The notes beneath the pieces were generated by a model that was not told where the DNA came from, searched no databases, and worked only from the letters and a program-made list of their open reading frames with translations. Of a DNA stretch of 33,235 nt, positions 26,231-33,235 are shown one piece after another; within the stretch, counting starts at the first letter, position 1, and each line of letters opens with the position of its first letter. Position numbers and translations under genes: made by a program. Source of the DNA: Methanobacterium sp. UBA353 (GTDB lineage: Archaea > Methanobacteriota > Methanobacteria > Methanobacteriales > Methanobacteriaceae); NCBI GenBank assembly GCA_002496805.1, contig DALO01000010.1, forward strand, positions 1-33,235, given 5' to 3'.

Positions 26231-26850
26231 GATTTTACACACACATTGCCGGAGCACTACTATTATACATAACATTTACCTATTTAACAGACTATAGCAA
26301 CTTAGTATTTGGAATTTTTTTCGCCTGCTGGTTTTCTATTTTTCCTGATTTAATGGATAAATTAACTGGAAAACATAGGGGTTTTGGTCATTCAATTTTC
26401 TGGCTTGTTCCATTTCTTTTGGTGGGATTTTTGAATTTAGGCATAGCAGCTGCAATGATAATTGGTTTCATATCCCACATTTTTCTGGATATCTTAACCA
26501 CCCATGGGTGTCCCCTATTATATCCACTTAGAACGAAGGATTTTGTCTGTTTTAATAAAAAACGCAGAATTAAAACCGGGACTAATCAAGAAAAATCAGC
26601 GTTATCATTTATATTATTTCTAATAGTTCCCTTCCTAATTCTGGCAATATTAACTAATATTGGCTATTGGGACAATCCCTCAGAACAAAGTTTAGCATTT
26701 GCATCCCAATCCAACACAATAAACGATTCACCCAATGCTGTTAAAAATAATTTTAATCTCAACTTTGATGTCGATGATGATACTAATAAAAATATCACAG
26801 TTAAAAAGGTAGATGAGAATACAACAACCATTTTAATCAATGATGTTTGA
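26227..26850 (+). CDS. DUF457/YdjM-family membrane-bound metal-dependent hydrolase
   Basis: The product (207 residues) is an integral membrane protein of the DUF457/YdjM family. Conserved motifs are THIAGALLL near the start, FPDLMDKLTGKHRGFGHS with the D and two H residues, and ISHIFLDILTTHGCPLLYP with a further H and D; these polar residues are the proposed metal ligands. Four or five hydrophobic segments are visible. A soluble tail of about 60 residues, acidic and Asn-rich (from GYWDNPSEQ to ILINDV), follows the last membrane segment. It overlaps the upstream membrane gene by 4 bases. Substrates of this family are not established; the bacterial member YdjM is SOS-controlled. The paralogue at 13432 lacks the tail because of a stop codon and an IS insertion. 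Confidence 0.87.
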   Translation: MRFYTHIAGALLLYITFTYLTDYSNLVFGIFFACWFSIFPDLMDKLTGKHRGFGHSIFWLVPFLLVGFLNLGIAAAMIIGFISHIFLDILTTHGCPLLYPLRTKDFVCFNKKRRIKTGTNQEKSALSFILFLIVPFLILAILTNIGYWDNPSEQSLAFASQSNTINDSPNAVKNNFNLNFDVDDDTNKNITVKKVDENTTTILINDV

Positions 26851-26854
26851 TAAT

Positions 26855-26975
26855 ATCAAGATTTAACATGCCAAATATTAAGACAAGTCGTACCGTTAAT
26901 TAGTATTCAGCTTTAGCACTGCAAAAAAAAATCTTGATGTTGTCCATTTTTTAGTTGGTAGCAAATTTGGACAAC
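26855..26975. repeat. Two inverted repeats in the gap after the membrane cassette
   Basis: ATCAAGATTT (26855-26864) pairs perfectly with AAATCTTGAT (26929-26938). Directly after it GTTGTCCA (26939-26946) pairs with TGGACAAC (26968-26975). The first, preceded by the gene's stop, may be part of a transcript end. The second overlaps the RhuM remnant. Their meaning is uncertain. Confidence 0.4.
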
Positions 26976-27024
26976 AGAAACTTTGAAAGAATACATTACT
27001 AAAGATTTCGTCTTGGATGATGAA
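26965..27024 (+). pseudogene. RhuM-family (virulence RhuM) protein fragment
   Basis: One frame reads IWTTETLKEYITKDFVLDDE, which matches from memory the conserved motif of RhuM-type proteins (FRxWAT-x-LKEYIxKGFxLDDERL). There is no start codon or upstream frame of adequate length, and the matching part stops where the C-terminal codons of the opposing ATPase gene begin. It is therefore the scar of a lost gene. RhuM-like genes are typical of pathogenicity islands, phages and restriction clusters. Confidence 0.7.
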
Positions 27025-27043
27025 CTAGCCTTTACACTCTCTA

Positions 27044-28495
27044 TCATAGAAACGAAAATGTGGTTAGGGGAATATGAATCACATCACCTTCACGAGTAAT
27101 CTTTTGAGTTGCATTGGAAACCATAATACCGTACTGGCAATTATATTTATTAATTGCCTTTTTTATTTGCCTTTTATCTTTATTTCCAATTCCCACTTCA
27201 ACTGGTATGATTTTGCCGGTTATATCACTTAATAAAAAATCAACACCCTCCTTTTCAGGGGCATAAAATATTCCATGCGGTTTGTTCATAGTTTTTTTAA
27301 GTCTGAAAAAGTATGAAGCCACCATGTTTTCTGCGAGTTCACCTAAAAATTCCCTCTTTTTAGAGTTATATTTACCCAATTCAAAGTTTATACTGGTTTT
27401 TATTGATGGAGATAAAAAATAGTACTTCCAAGCCTTTCTTACCTGTGTTCTCCCACTTCCAGAAAATGGTTTAATATGAAATATCAAATGAGTTTTTTCA
27501 AGAATTGAAAGAATGTCCTTAACCAAAGCAGAAGAAATTCCTATATCCTTGGCTAATTTACCCTCAGATGTTTTGCCCGCTTTTTGAATAGCCAGATACA
27601 TCAGTATCCTAAAAATAGAACTTCGACTATCTGACCTAAAGGACCTCATAAGAGACACATCTTTTTCTACAACACGATGCAACATGTCAAAAGTTCTTCC
27701 ATGTATATCATGCCTGGCTAAGCCAATCTGAAAGGGAAATCCCCCTTGGTACAGATAATTTTCCCACTCCTTTTCAAGTGGCCTTGATAATCTTAACATA
27801 CTCCTCATTAGCTGATTTTCTATTTCAGGCACACCTTTCACATCACCAGAAAAAATTAAATTCCTAATACTAGCTGAGGTCCCTTTTGGAGCATATACCC
27901 CATGATTTAAAAGTAAATATTCTGAAAAATTTAACGGAAATATTGATTCTTTTTCAGATCTTCTGACCGCATCAACATTTAATTCCAAACTTAATGCTGA
28001 AGAACCTGTAAATATCATAAAAATCTTTTTACTCTGGTCATAAAATATTTTACCAGCACTTGACCATTTTTTATCATATTGGGCTTCATCTATTAAAATA
28101 AAAAGTTCTTCATCCAGAGTTACCGGGGTTTTTTGATGAACTTCACTTATAAATACATCCACTGCATCAATAATTCTTCCACCTAAATATTCCCCCAGAT
28201 GATCAGCAGAAACATAAAGTACTCTATCCTGATTTACACCTTTTTCATTAACTAGGTAATCATAAATTTGGAAGAGTAATGTAGTTTTTCCAACACCCCT
28301 TAAACCAGGCATGATTAAAAATCTTTTTTCGTAACTGCCTTCAAGAAAATTATTAACATGCTTTTTAAGTTTAAAAAAAGCACTTCTATGTTTGAATTTA
28401 TTTCCATTTCTTTGAATTTGATCTTGAGCTAATCTTGGGCCTTCTCTTAATCTGGCTAGGATGTAATCTAAAAGATCATCAGTGCCGGTTTTCAT
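27044..28495 (-). CDS. AAA_14 ATPase with DUF4143 domain
   Basis: The product (483 residues) follows the common archaeal AAA_14-DUF4143 plan. Walker A is GLRGVGKT at 64-71, Walker B FILIDEAQ with D136/E137, and sensor 1 is FMIFTGSSALSLEL. A winged-helix region (about 300-345, LAKDIGISSALVKDILSILE) leads into the DUF4143 domain with GELAENMVASYFFRL, KEGVDFLL and IPVEVG, a nuclease-like fold whose D and E residues are present. These proteins are abundant in archaea; their function is not settled, and some behave as selfish or toxin-like genes. No strong ribosome site is visible, only AAGGCG a few bases before the ATG. A 34-bp periodic array of palindromes sits directly upstream, implying tight control, probably by a dedicated repressor or by itself. 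Confidence 0.88.
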   Translation of the reverse strand: MKTGTDDLLDYILARLREGPRLAQDQIQRNGNKFKHRSAFFKLKKHVNNFLEGSYEKRFLIMPGLRGVGKTTLLFQIYDYLVNEKGVNQDRVLYVSADHLGEYLGGRIIDAVDVFISEVHQKTPVTLDEELFILIDEAQYDKKWSSAGKIFYDQSKKIFMIFTGSSALSLELNVDAVRRSEKESIFPLNFSEYLLLNHGVYAPKGTSASIRNLIFSGDVKGVPEIENQLMRSMLRLSRPLEKEWENYLYQGGFPFQIGLARHDIHGRTFDMLHRVVEKDVSLMRSFRSDSRSSIFRILMYLAIQKAGKTSEGKLAKDIGISSALVKDILSILEKTHLIFHIKPFSGSGRTQVRKAWKYYFLSPSIKTSINFELGKYNSKKREFLGELAENMVASYFFRLKKTMNKPHGIFYAPEKEGVDFLLSDITGKIIPVEVGIGNKDKRQIKKAINKYNCQYGIMVSNATQKITREGDVIHIPLTTFSFL

Positions 28496-28504
28496 ATTAT
28501 CGCC

Positions 28505-28592
28505 TTACTCAACTTTATGAGTAACCCCCTATAAATAGTTACTCAACTTTTAGAGTGATAGCTTATAAATAGTTACTCAAGTTCGAGAGTAA
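28505..28592. promoter_or_regulatory. Three-copy 34-bp palindromic operator array
   Basis: Three 20-base palindromes TTACTC-N8-GAGTAA start at 28505, 28539 and 28573, exactly 34 bases apart. The middle one has GAGTGA. The linkers carry CTATAAATAG and CTTATAAATAG, which resemble TATA boxes on both strands. The nearest TATA (28529-28538) on the - strand would start transcription near 28507, about ten bases before the ATPase ATG. A repressor bound here would cover the promoter. Confidence 0.75.
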
Positions 28593-28898
28593 AGCATTAA
28601 AATATCTCATTTAATTTTTATTTGTCAATTTTCCGAATTTATATCAATCAAAGTAATATCAGAATAAACTTCGCAACCTTTTGAAATAATTGTCCGAGTG
28701 AATCTTTCTCTAACATTTTAGTATATCACAGCTTCAAACCATGAATCGATAGTATGATTTTCCGTGTTTCACTAATTTTTTTTGATTACATATAATATTT
28801 TCACAGAAAACTATATGTTAATGTGACAGTACATAATATTCAGTATGATTAAGTATATGCTAAGCTAAGAACAATATAATAATAATTATATTAATTAT
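28593..28898. promoter_or_regulatory. Intergenic region upstream of the Mre11-like gene
   Basis: About 300 bases without a credible gene. ACATATA (28788) and TATATGT (to 28818) with inner TTTC/GAAA arms form an imperfect stem-loop. A TATA-like AGTATATG lies at 28852-28859, which would place transcription start near 28880-28885. Nothing else is recognised. Confidence 0.4.
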
Positions 28899-28901
28899 AT
28901 G

Positions 28902-28906
28902 AGGGG
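28902..28906 (+). promoter_or_regulatory. Ribosome site that fixes the Mre11-like start
   Basis: AGGGG lies seven bases before the ATG at 28914. The alternative ATG at 28899 would include this site in the coding region and has no ribosome site of its own. Confidence 0.7.
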
Positions 28907-28913
28907 ATCTATA

Positions 28914-30110
28914 ATGGTGAAATTCTTACACACTGCAGACTGGCATTTAGGAATAAAATACAAACAATTAGGAGACAATGCTCAAAAAGCAAGAAATATA
29001 CGGTTAAAAACCGTTGAATTCTTGATACATAAGGCCCAAGAAGAAAATGTTGATTTTATATTAATTTCCGGAGACCTTTTTGACAGCAACCAAGTAGATC
29101 ACAGCATCCTAAATGCAGTTTCCCGGATATTCTCAAAAACCGCACCCACCCCTATCTACCTACTTCCAGGTAACCACGACCCCCTAGGTAAAGATTCATT
29201 ATTCAATGACCCTGTATGGGAGAAACTGGACAACCTCACTATATTCACCCAACCAGAACCATACAATCATGGCAATGTAACTATTTATCCCTGCCCACTC
29301 AGCCAGAAAAATTCCCAGGATGATCCCACAGAATGGATCAATGCCAAGGATAACCCTAACATATCCATAGGATTGGCCCATGGAAACCTCCAAGTAGGAT
29401 TCATCGATGAAACCAACTTCCCCATAGACCCGGAACGAACAACACTGTCTGGATTAGACTACCTAGCTTTAGGGGAATGGCACTCATTTTCCCCACAACC
29501 TGACACTGATGGAATTATAAGAACAGTATACCCTGGAACTCCTGAAACCACTAAATTCGGTGAAGATAACAGTGGCCAAGCAGTCATAGTCGAGATTGAA
29601 ACAGCTAACTTGCCTCCCCAAATCACACCCATAACTGTGGGCACCCTATCCTGGAGAAAACAAGAAAAAGAAATAAACACCCTATCCGATGCCCAATACC
29701 TAGTATCAGAACTTAACGACATCCCAGAACCTGAAAATAACGTTATTCTTCTTAAAGTGAAGGGTGTGACTGACCAGGAAACCATGAACTATGTTAGCCA
29801 ATTAGCAGATGATTACCGGAACAAATTCGCACACTTACGGGTTGTGATGGATGAACTATACCTTAAACCTAACCTTTTAGAATTAAAAGCCCTCATACCA
29901 GAGGGTGCAGTGGTCAATCAAACCTTTGAAGCTTTAATGGCCCTTATGAAAACTCAACCGGAGATCCAGGACTACAGTGACATCACTCCAGAACGCACCC
30001 GGGAGATATTCGCCCAACTCCCGGATAAAGATGTACTGGAAGGATTATCTCCCGAGATCTTAAACCGGGCATTTCTTTTAATGTACCAGATGATTAAGGA
30101 GGCATCATAA
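28914..30110 (+). CDS. Mre11/SbcD/YhaO-like DNA exonuclease
   Basis: The product (398 residues) is a calcineurin-like metallophosphoesterase of the Mre11/SbcD/YhaO class, which processes DNA ends with a Rad50-type partner. All metal-site motifs are present in order: D9-W-H11 in LHTADWHLG, GDLFD with D54, GNHD at 86-89, AHGN with H156, and GEWH with H190. A capping region and a helical C terminus (from about 320, ELKALIPEGAV) follow, where partner ATPases usually bind. I begin it at 28914, behind AGGGG. The ATPase gene starts one base after its stop, with its AGGAGG inside this gene's 3' end, so the two are co-translated. It probably works in break repair, though it could belong to a defence module in this setting. 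Confidence 0.9.
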   Translation: MVKFLHTADWHLGIKYKQLGDNAQKARNIRLKTVEFLIHKAQEENVDFILISGDLFDSNQVDHSILNAVSRIFSKTAPTPIYLLPGNHDPLGKDSLFNDPVWEKLDNLTIFTQPEPYNHGNVTIYPCPLSQKNSQDDPTEWINAKDNPNISIGLAHGNLQVGFIDETNFPIDPERTTLSGLDYLALGEWHSFSPQPDTDGIIRTVYPGTPETTKFGEDNSGQAVIVEIETANLPPQITPITVGTLSWRKQEKEINTLSDAQYLVSELNDIPEPENNVILLKVKGVTDQETMNYVSQLADDYRNKFAHLRVVMDELYLKPNLLELKALIPEGAVVNQTFEALMALMKTQPEIQDYSDITPERTREIFAQLPDKDVLEGLSPEILNRAFLLMYQMIKEAS

Positions 30111-30111
30111 A

Positions 30112-32826
30112 ATGAACGTTCAAAGCATCCGACTGGAAAACTGGAAAAAATTCACAGAACCCGTCCAAATAGAATTAAAAGATGGTTTGAACGTTCTCTA
30201 CGGTCCCAATGAGAGTGGTAAAAGCACCCTAATAGACTCAATCATCACCACCTTCTACTCCAAACACACCAGTGGATCCGGTAAAATAAAATCCCTGAAA
30301 CCATGGGGCACATCATTACAGCCCCGCAGTACCATTACATTCAGTAAAAATGGGCAAAACTATAGTATAACCAAAGGCTTCCAGGAAAAAAAGTGCCTAC
30401 TAGAAAAAGAGGAAGATGGAACTTGGAGAAAAATAGCCGAGGGAGATAAAGCAGACCAGGAACTCATCAAACTCGTGGGTGGACAACTATCCCCACGTGG
30501 TGATACTAAACCAGAACTATGGGGATTAGGACAAACACTATGGATGGTCCAGGGGAAACCCATCATCAGTGATGACCTAAACGATGAAACACTATCCTCA
30601 TTACAAACAATGGTGGGAGCCACCATTGAATCTGGGAAAGAAAAAGAAGTCCTACAAGATATAAGATCCCGATTTTTAGAAATATTCACGGAGAAAAAGA
30701 AGACCCTAAAAAAGGGCAGCCAATTAGCACAAGTTCAGGAAGACATTAATTCATTAGAATCCAAATTATCTGAATCTAAAAGAATCCAAAGTCGGAAAGA
30801 TGAGTTAATCCGGAAAATTGAAGATAATGAGTTCTTACTTAACAGGAATAAAAAAAATCTGAAGGATGCTACCGAAGAAAGGGATAAAATCGCCGAAGAA
30901 GTAGAAGCAGCCCGCCAACATCAAAAGAACAGGGAAAAACTAGAACATGAAATTGAAGGCATCGATACTAAATATAAAGCTCTCGCTAAAAAAATCAAAG
31001 AAATCAATCAAAGTGAAGAAGAAATTACTAAATTAAACGCTAAAATTGAACAAATTACACAACAGATAGGTCCATTAGACGTTGAATTAAGTGAATTGAA
31101 TGATAAGATTGAAAATAAACTTTCAGATCGTGAGGATGCAAATAAAACCATTGACCAGACCAATGCCGAGAAGAGTAATGTGGGAATTGCCCACACTAAT
31201 GTAATGGATGAGCAGACTCTAGAATCAATGAAAGAACGGTTTAATGAGATCAGTGAATTACATGATGATCTCAAATCAGCTCAGAATGAATACAACAAGA
31301 TTATTGCTCCAACAGCAACTCAAATGAAGAAAATTGAAAAAGTTAACCAGAATATTCACGACACCAAGACCCGTCTCCAGGCAATGGGTCTTACAGTGAA
31401 TACAAAACCAATAGTATCCATGTCAGGTGAAATAGCCTTGGACAATGATACTGCACCTTTTTCACTAAAGGAACACGAGAATGTTTCTTGGACAGCTAAT
31501 CAGTCCTTTAAAATAAAAATCGACGATGTGGCAGAATTTGAAGTTAAAAGTGGTAGTGAAGATGTTAAAGTCATGAAAGAAGAGTTAGAAGACATGCAGT
31601 CTAACTACCAGGAACTAGTAGCTCCATTTGGAACAGAGAAATTAGAGGATCTGAAGGGATTACTAATCAGAAAAGAAAGCAAAGAGAAAGATTTTAAAAG
31701 AATCAAAGCTGTTCTTAAGAAAAAATCTGATAAACCTTTAGATAAACTTCAAAAGGAAATAATTGAGTTTATAAATAAGATAAAATTGAAATGGAGTCAA
31801 ATACCTGATGATTCTCCCTATAAAGATTGTGAGGATAAGGATAAATCCATATTAAGGGATGAACTTTCCAGTAAAATATTTGAACTGGAAGATAAAATCC
31901 AAACCTTGACCAAAAACCGGAATAGTTTGGATGATTTGATTAAAGTTGATAGGAAAAATGCTAATGAGATAGAATCTAGATTAAATGATTTAAAAACAGA
32001 TCTTCATGGTAAAACACAGATTATCGAAGAAATCAAAAGAAGAATAGAACGTTTAGAAGATGATGGTCTTTCCAGAGAAGAAAGAGAAAACGAACTAAAC
32101 GGATTATCCGTTGATCTTGATCAAAAAAAGAGGGCATGTCAGGTTTATCAGGATGAAATTGAAGAGAAAGAAAAACGTCCACTGGGATTATTTGATGGAC
32201 TTAACAGTAAAGTCCAGATAATTGATGATGAGATAAAAAACCAGGAAATCAAACAGGCAGGTATTGAAAGCGAACTCCAACTCCTTATCAGCCAATCCAC
32301 TGACACTAATGTGATTGAAGAAAAACTTGAACAATTCCGAACTAAAGAAAAGGAGCTTCAAACTGAAGCTGATGCTCTTAAACTATTATTTGATCTTACC
32401 TCATTCTTCCGGGAGAACACAATCGGACAACTCTCAGAACCCATCCGTAAACGGGTCACAGATGATTTAGAGAAACTATTAGGACCTAAATATTCACTCC
32501 ATTTTGGTAAACAGATGAAACCAGATACAATTCAGGCCAATGGTGAGGAAGCCCCTATCGATCTGTTATCCTTCGGTACCCAGGAACAAGTTTGGTGTCT
32601 TTTCCGTTTAGCTTTGGGCAGCATCTTAAGCCGTGATGAGAAACAACTGGTGGTTCTAGATGACCCCTTGGTTAACACTGATCCGGTTAGAATGCACCAT
32701 GCTTTAGAAATATTACAAGATAATGCTAAAGACATGCAGATCATTGTGGTGACTTGTGATTTTGAGAAATACAATTCATTAAGTGGTGCAAACTTTATTT
32801 CTATGGATGATGCTGTACGATATTAG
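30112..32826 (+). CDS. Rad50/YhaN-like ABC ATPase without a Zn-hook
   Basis: The product (904 residues) has an N-terminal head with Walker A GPNESGKS (31-38), two long coiled-coil stretches, and a C-terminal head with LLSFGTQEQVWCLFRLALG (signature) and LVVLDDPLVNTDP (Walker B, D850/D851), then IIVVTCD. The centre lacks the CxxC of a Rad50 zinc hook. Instead a beta-rich segment (about 430-500, with VSMSGEIAL, DNDTAPFSLKEHENVSW and FEVKSGS) separates the coils, as in YhaN-like ATPases. It is the partner of the nuclease encoded one base upstream. The pair should form an ATP-gated DNA end-processing machine, more like YhaO-YhaN than classical Mre11-Rad50. That comparison rests on motif memory and was not tested. 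Confidence 0.88.
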   Translation: MNVQSIRLENWKKFTEPVQIELKDGLNVLYGPNESGKSTLIDSIITTFYSKHTSGSGKIKSLKPWGTSLQPRSTITFSKNGQNYSITKGFQEKKCLLEKEEDGTWRKIAEGDKADQELIKLVGGQLSPRGDTKPELWGLGQTLWMVQGKPIISDDLNDETLSSLQTMVGATIESGKEKEVLQDIRSRFLEIFTEKKKTLKKGSQLAQVQEDINSLESKLSESKRIQSRKDELIRKIEDNEFLLNRNKKNLKDATEERDKIAEEVEAARQHQKNREKLEHEIEGIDTKYKALAKKIKEINQSEEEITKLNAKIEQITQQIGPLDVELSELNDKIENKLSDREDANKTIDQTNAEKSNVGIAHTNVMDEQTLESMKERFNEISELHDDLKSAQNEYNKIIAPTATQMKKIEKVNQNIHDTKTRLQAMGLTVNTKPIVSMSGEIALDNDTAPFSLKEHENVSWTANQSFKIKIDDVAEFEVKSGSEDVKVMKEELEDMQSNYQELVAPFGTEKLEDLKGLLIRKESKEKDFKRIKAVLKKKSDKPLDKLQKEIIEFINKIKLKWSQIPDDSPYKDCEDKDKSILRDELSSKIFELEDKIQTLTKNRNSLDDLIKVDRKNANEIESRLNDLKTDLHGKTQIIEEIKRRIERLEDDGLSREERENELNGLSVDLDQKKRACQVYQDEIEEKEKRPLGLFDGLNSKVQIIDDEIKNQEIKQAGIESELQLLISQSTDTNVIEEKLEQFRTKEKELQTEADALKLLFDLTSFFRENTIGQLSEPIRKRVTDDLEKLLGPKYSLHFGKQMKPDTIQANGEEAPIDLLSFGTQEQVWCLFRLALGSILSRDEKQLVVLDDPLVNTDPVRMHHALEILQDNAKDMQIIVVTCDFEKYNSLSGANFISMDDAVRY

Positions 32827-32854
32827 TTTAATAAATTTTTTGTGGAGGTTTTAA

Positions 32855-33235
32855 ATGGAAAAAAATGCAAATGATATTCAAACTGTAAATTGTAGTAGTT
32901 GCAATGCTGAAATTCCCCCCGGAAATCAATTTTGTTCTAATTGTGGAAAACCAGTAGGTTCTAACGAAAATAGTGATCAAAATATTTGCCCTAAATGCTT
33001 CACAGAATTAGATCCAAGTTTGAGGTTCTGCACTGAATGTGGTAGTGAGATTAAACAGACTGTCAGTTCAGATCAAACTACTACTTGTCCCAAGTGCTTT
33101 GCAGAAATGGAGCCGGGTTTGAGGTTCTGCACTGAATGTGGTAGTGAGATTAAAAGAACGGTTAGTGCGGATCAGGCTACTACTTGTCCCAAGTGCTTTG
33201 CAGAAGTGGAACCGGGTTTGAGGTTCTGTACTGAA
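32855..33235 (+). CDS. Repetitive zinc-ribbon protein, 3' end outside the window
   Basis: The gene starts at an ATG six bases after GGAGG and runs off the window after 127 codons. It opens with MEKNANDIQTVNCSSCNAEI and a zinc ribbon (CSSC then CSNCG), followed by repeated zinc ribbons of the form CPKCFAExEPGLRFCTECGS. Each ribbon has two CxxC pairs and would bind one zinc ion. Proteins with an array of zinc-ribbon (DZR-like) units often go on to a membrane or other C-terminal domain, which cannot be seen here. It lies 28 bases after the Rad50/YhaN-like ATPase with its own ribosome site, so it may be co-transcribed. No function can be assigned from the visible part. Confidence 0.82.
   Translation, partial: MEKNANDIQTVNCSSCNAEIPPGNQFCSNCGKPVGSNENSDQNICPKCFTELDPSLRFCTECGSEIKQTVSSDQTTTCPKCFAEMEPGLRFCTECGSEIKRTVSADQATTCPKCFAEVEPGLRFCTE
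32987..33235 (+). repeat. 99-bp tandem repeats encoding zinc ribbons
   Basis: The codons for CPKCF recur at 32987, 33086 and 33185, exactly 99 bases (33 residues) apart. The second and third copies are nearly identical in DNA over the visible part, so the array expanded recently. The third copy is cut by the window end. Confidence 0.9.

Noticed and set aside
28505..28592. Possible short CRISPR array (regular 34-bp period)
   Set aside because: The conserved 20-base units are palindromes and the 14-base linkers are themselves similar TATA-like sequences, not unique spacers. There are no cas genes nearby.

Overview
The window looks like a defence and genome-maintenance island of a low-GC euryarchaeal methanogen, most likely order Methanobacteriales. 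That assignment is inference. It rests on the AT-rich composition, archaeal TATA boxes, GGTGG/AGGAGG ribosome sites, Mre11/Rad50-type genes and the general character of the proteins; no rRNA or tRNA is present to confirm it.

Layout. Positions 40-6129 (+): a NERD-domain superfamily 1 helicase, a decayed ATPase fragment, an AlbA_2-type regulator, a 58-residue protein and a Zn-hook SMC/Rad50-like ATPase. Positions 6152-12607 (-): one very large DUF4011 helicase with a Vsr-like nuclease domain, whose coiled-coil insert is built from two families of internal tandem repeats. Positions 12826-15105: a broken copy of a two-gene membrane cassette (P-loop-like membrane protein plus DUF457/YdjM hydrolase), with a decayed 1.26-kb insertion sequence inside the second gene. 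Positions 15203-25025 (+): a tightly packed four-gene operon encoding two McrB-like AAA+ ATPases and two McrC/DUF2357-type nucleases. Positions 25237-25431: a small ribbon-helix-helix regulator with a putative operator. Positions 25619-26850: the intact copy of the membrane cassette. Positions 26965-27024: a RhuM-family fragment. Positions 27044-28495 (-): an AAA_14/DUF4143 ATPase with a palindromic operator array upstream. Positions 28914-32826 (+): an Mre11/YhaO-like nuclease coupled to a Rad50/YhaN-like ATPase. Positions 32855 to the end (+): the start of a repetitive zinc-ribbon protein.

How the parts may work together. The most striking unit is the tandem McrBC-type operon. Its first ATPase carries two duplicated EVE-like domains and a third PUA/EVE-like domain, its second carries an MrcB_N (DUF3578) sensor, and each is followed by its own PD-(D/E)xK nuclease. 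No methyltransferase is visible, as expected for modification-dependent (type IV) restriction. The operon is bracketed by the two copies of the membrane cassette, 12.8 kb apart in direct orientation, so recombination between them could delete or exchange it. The pseudogenes, IS element, RhuM fragment and several unrelated nuclease-ATPase systems together suggest a region of repeated gene gain and loss.
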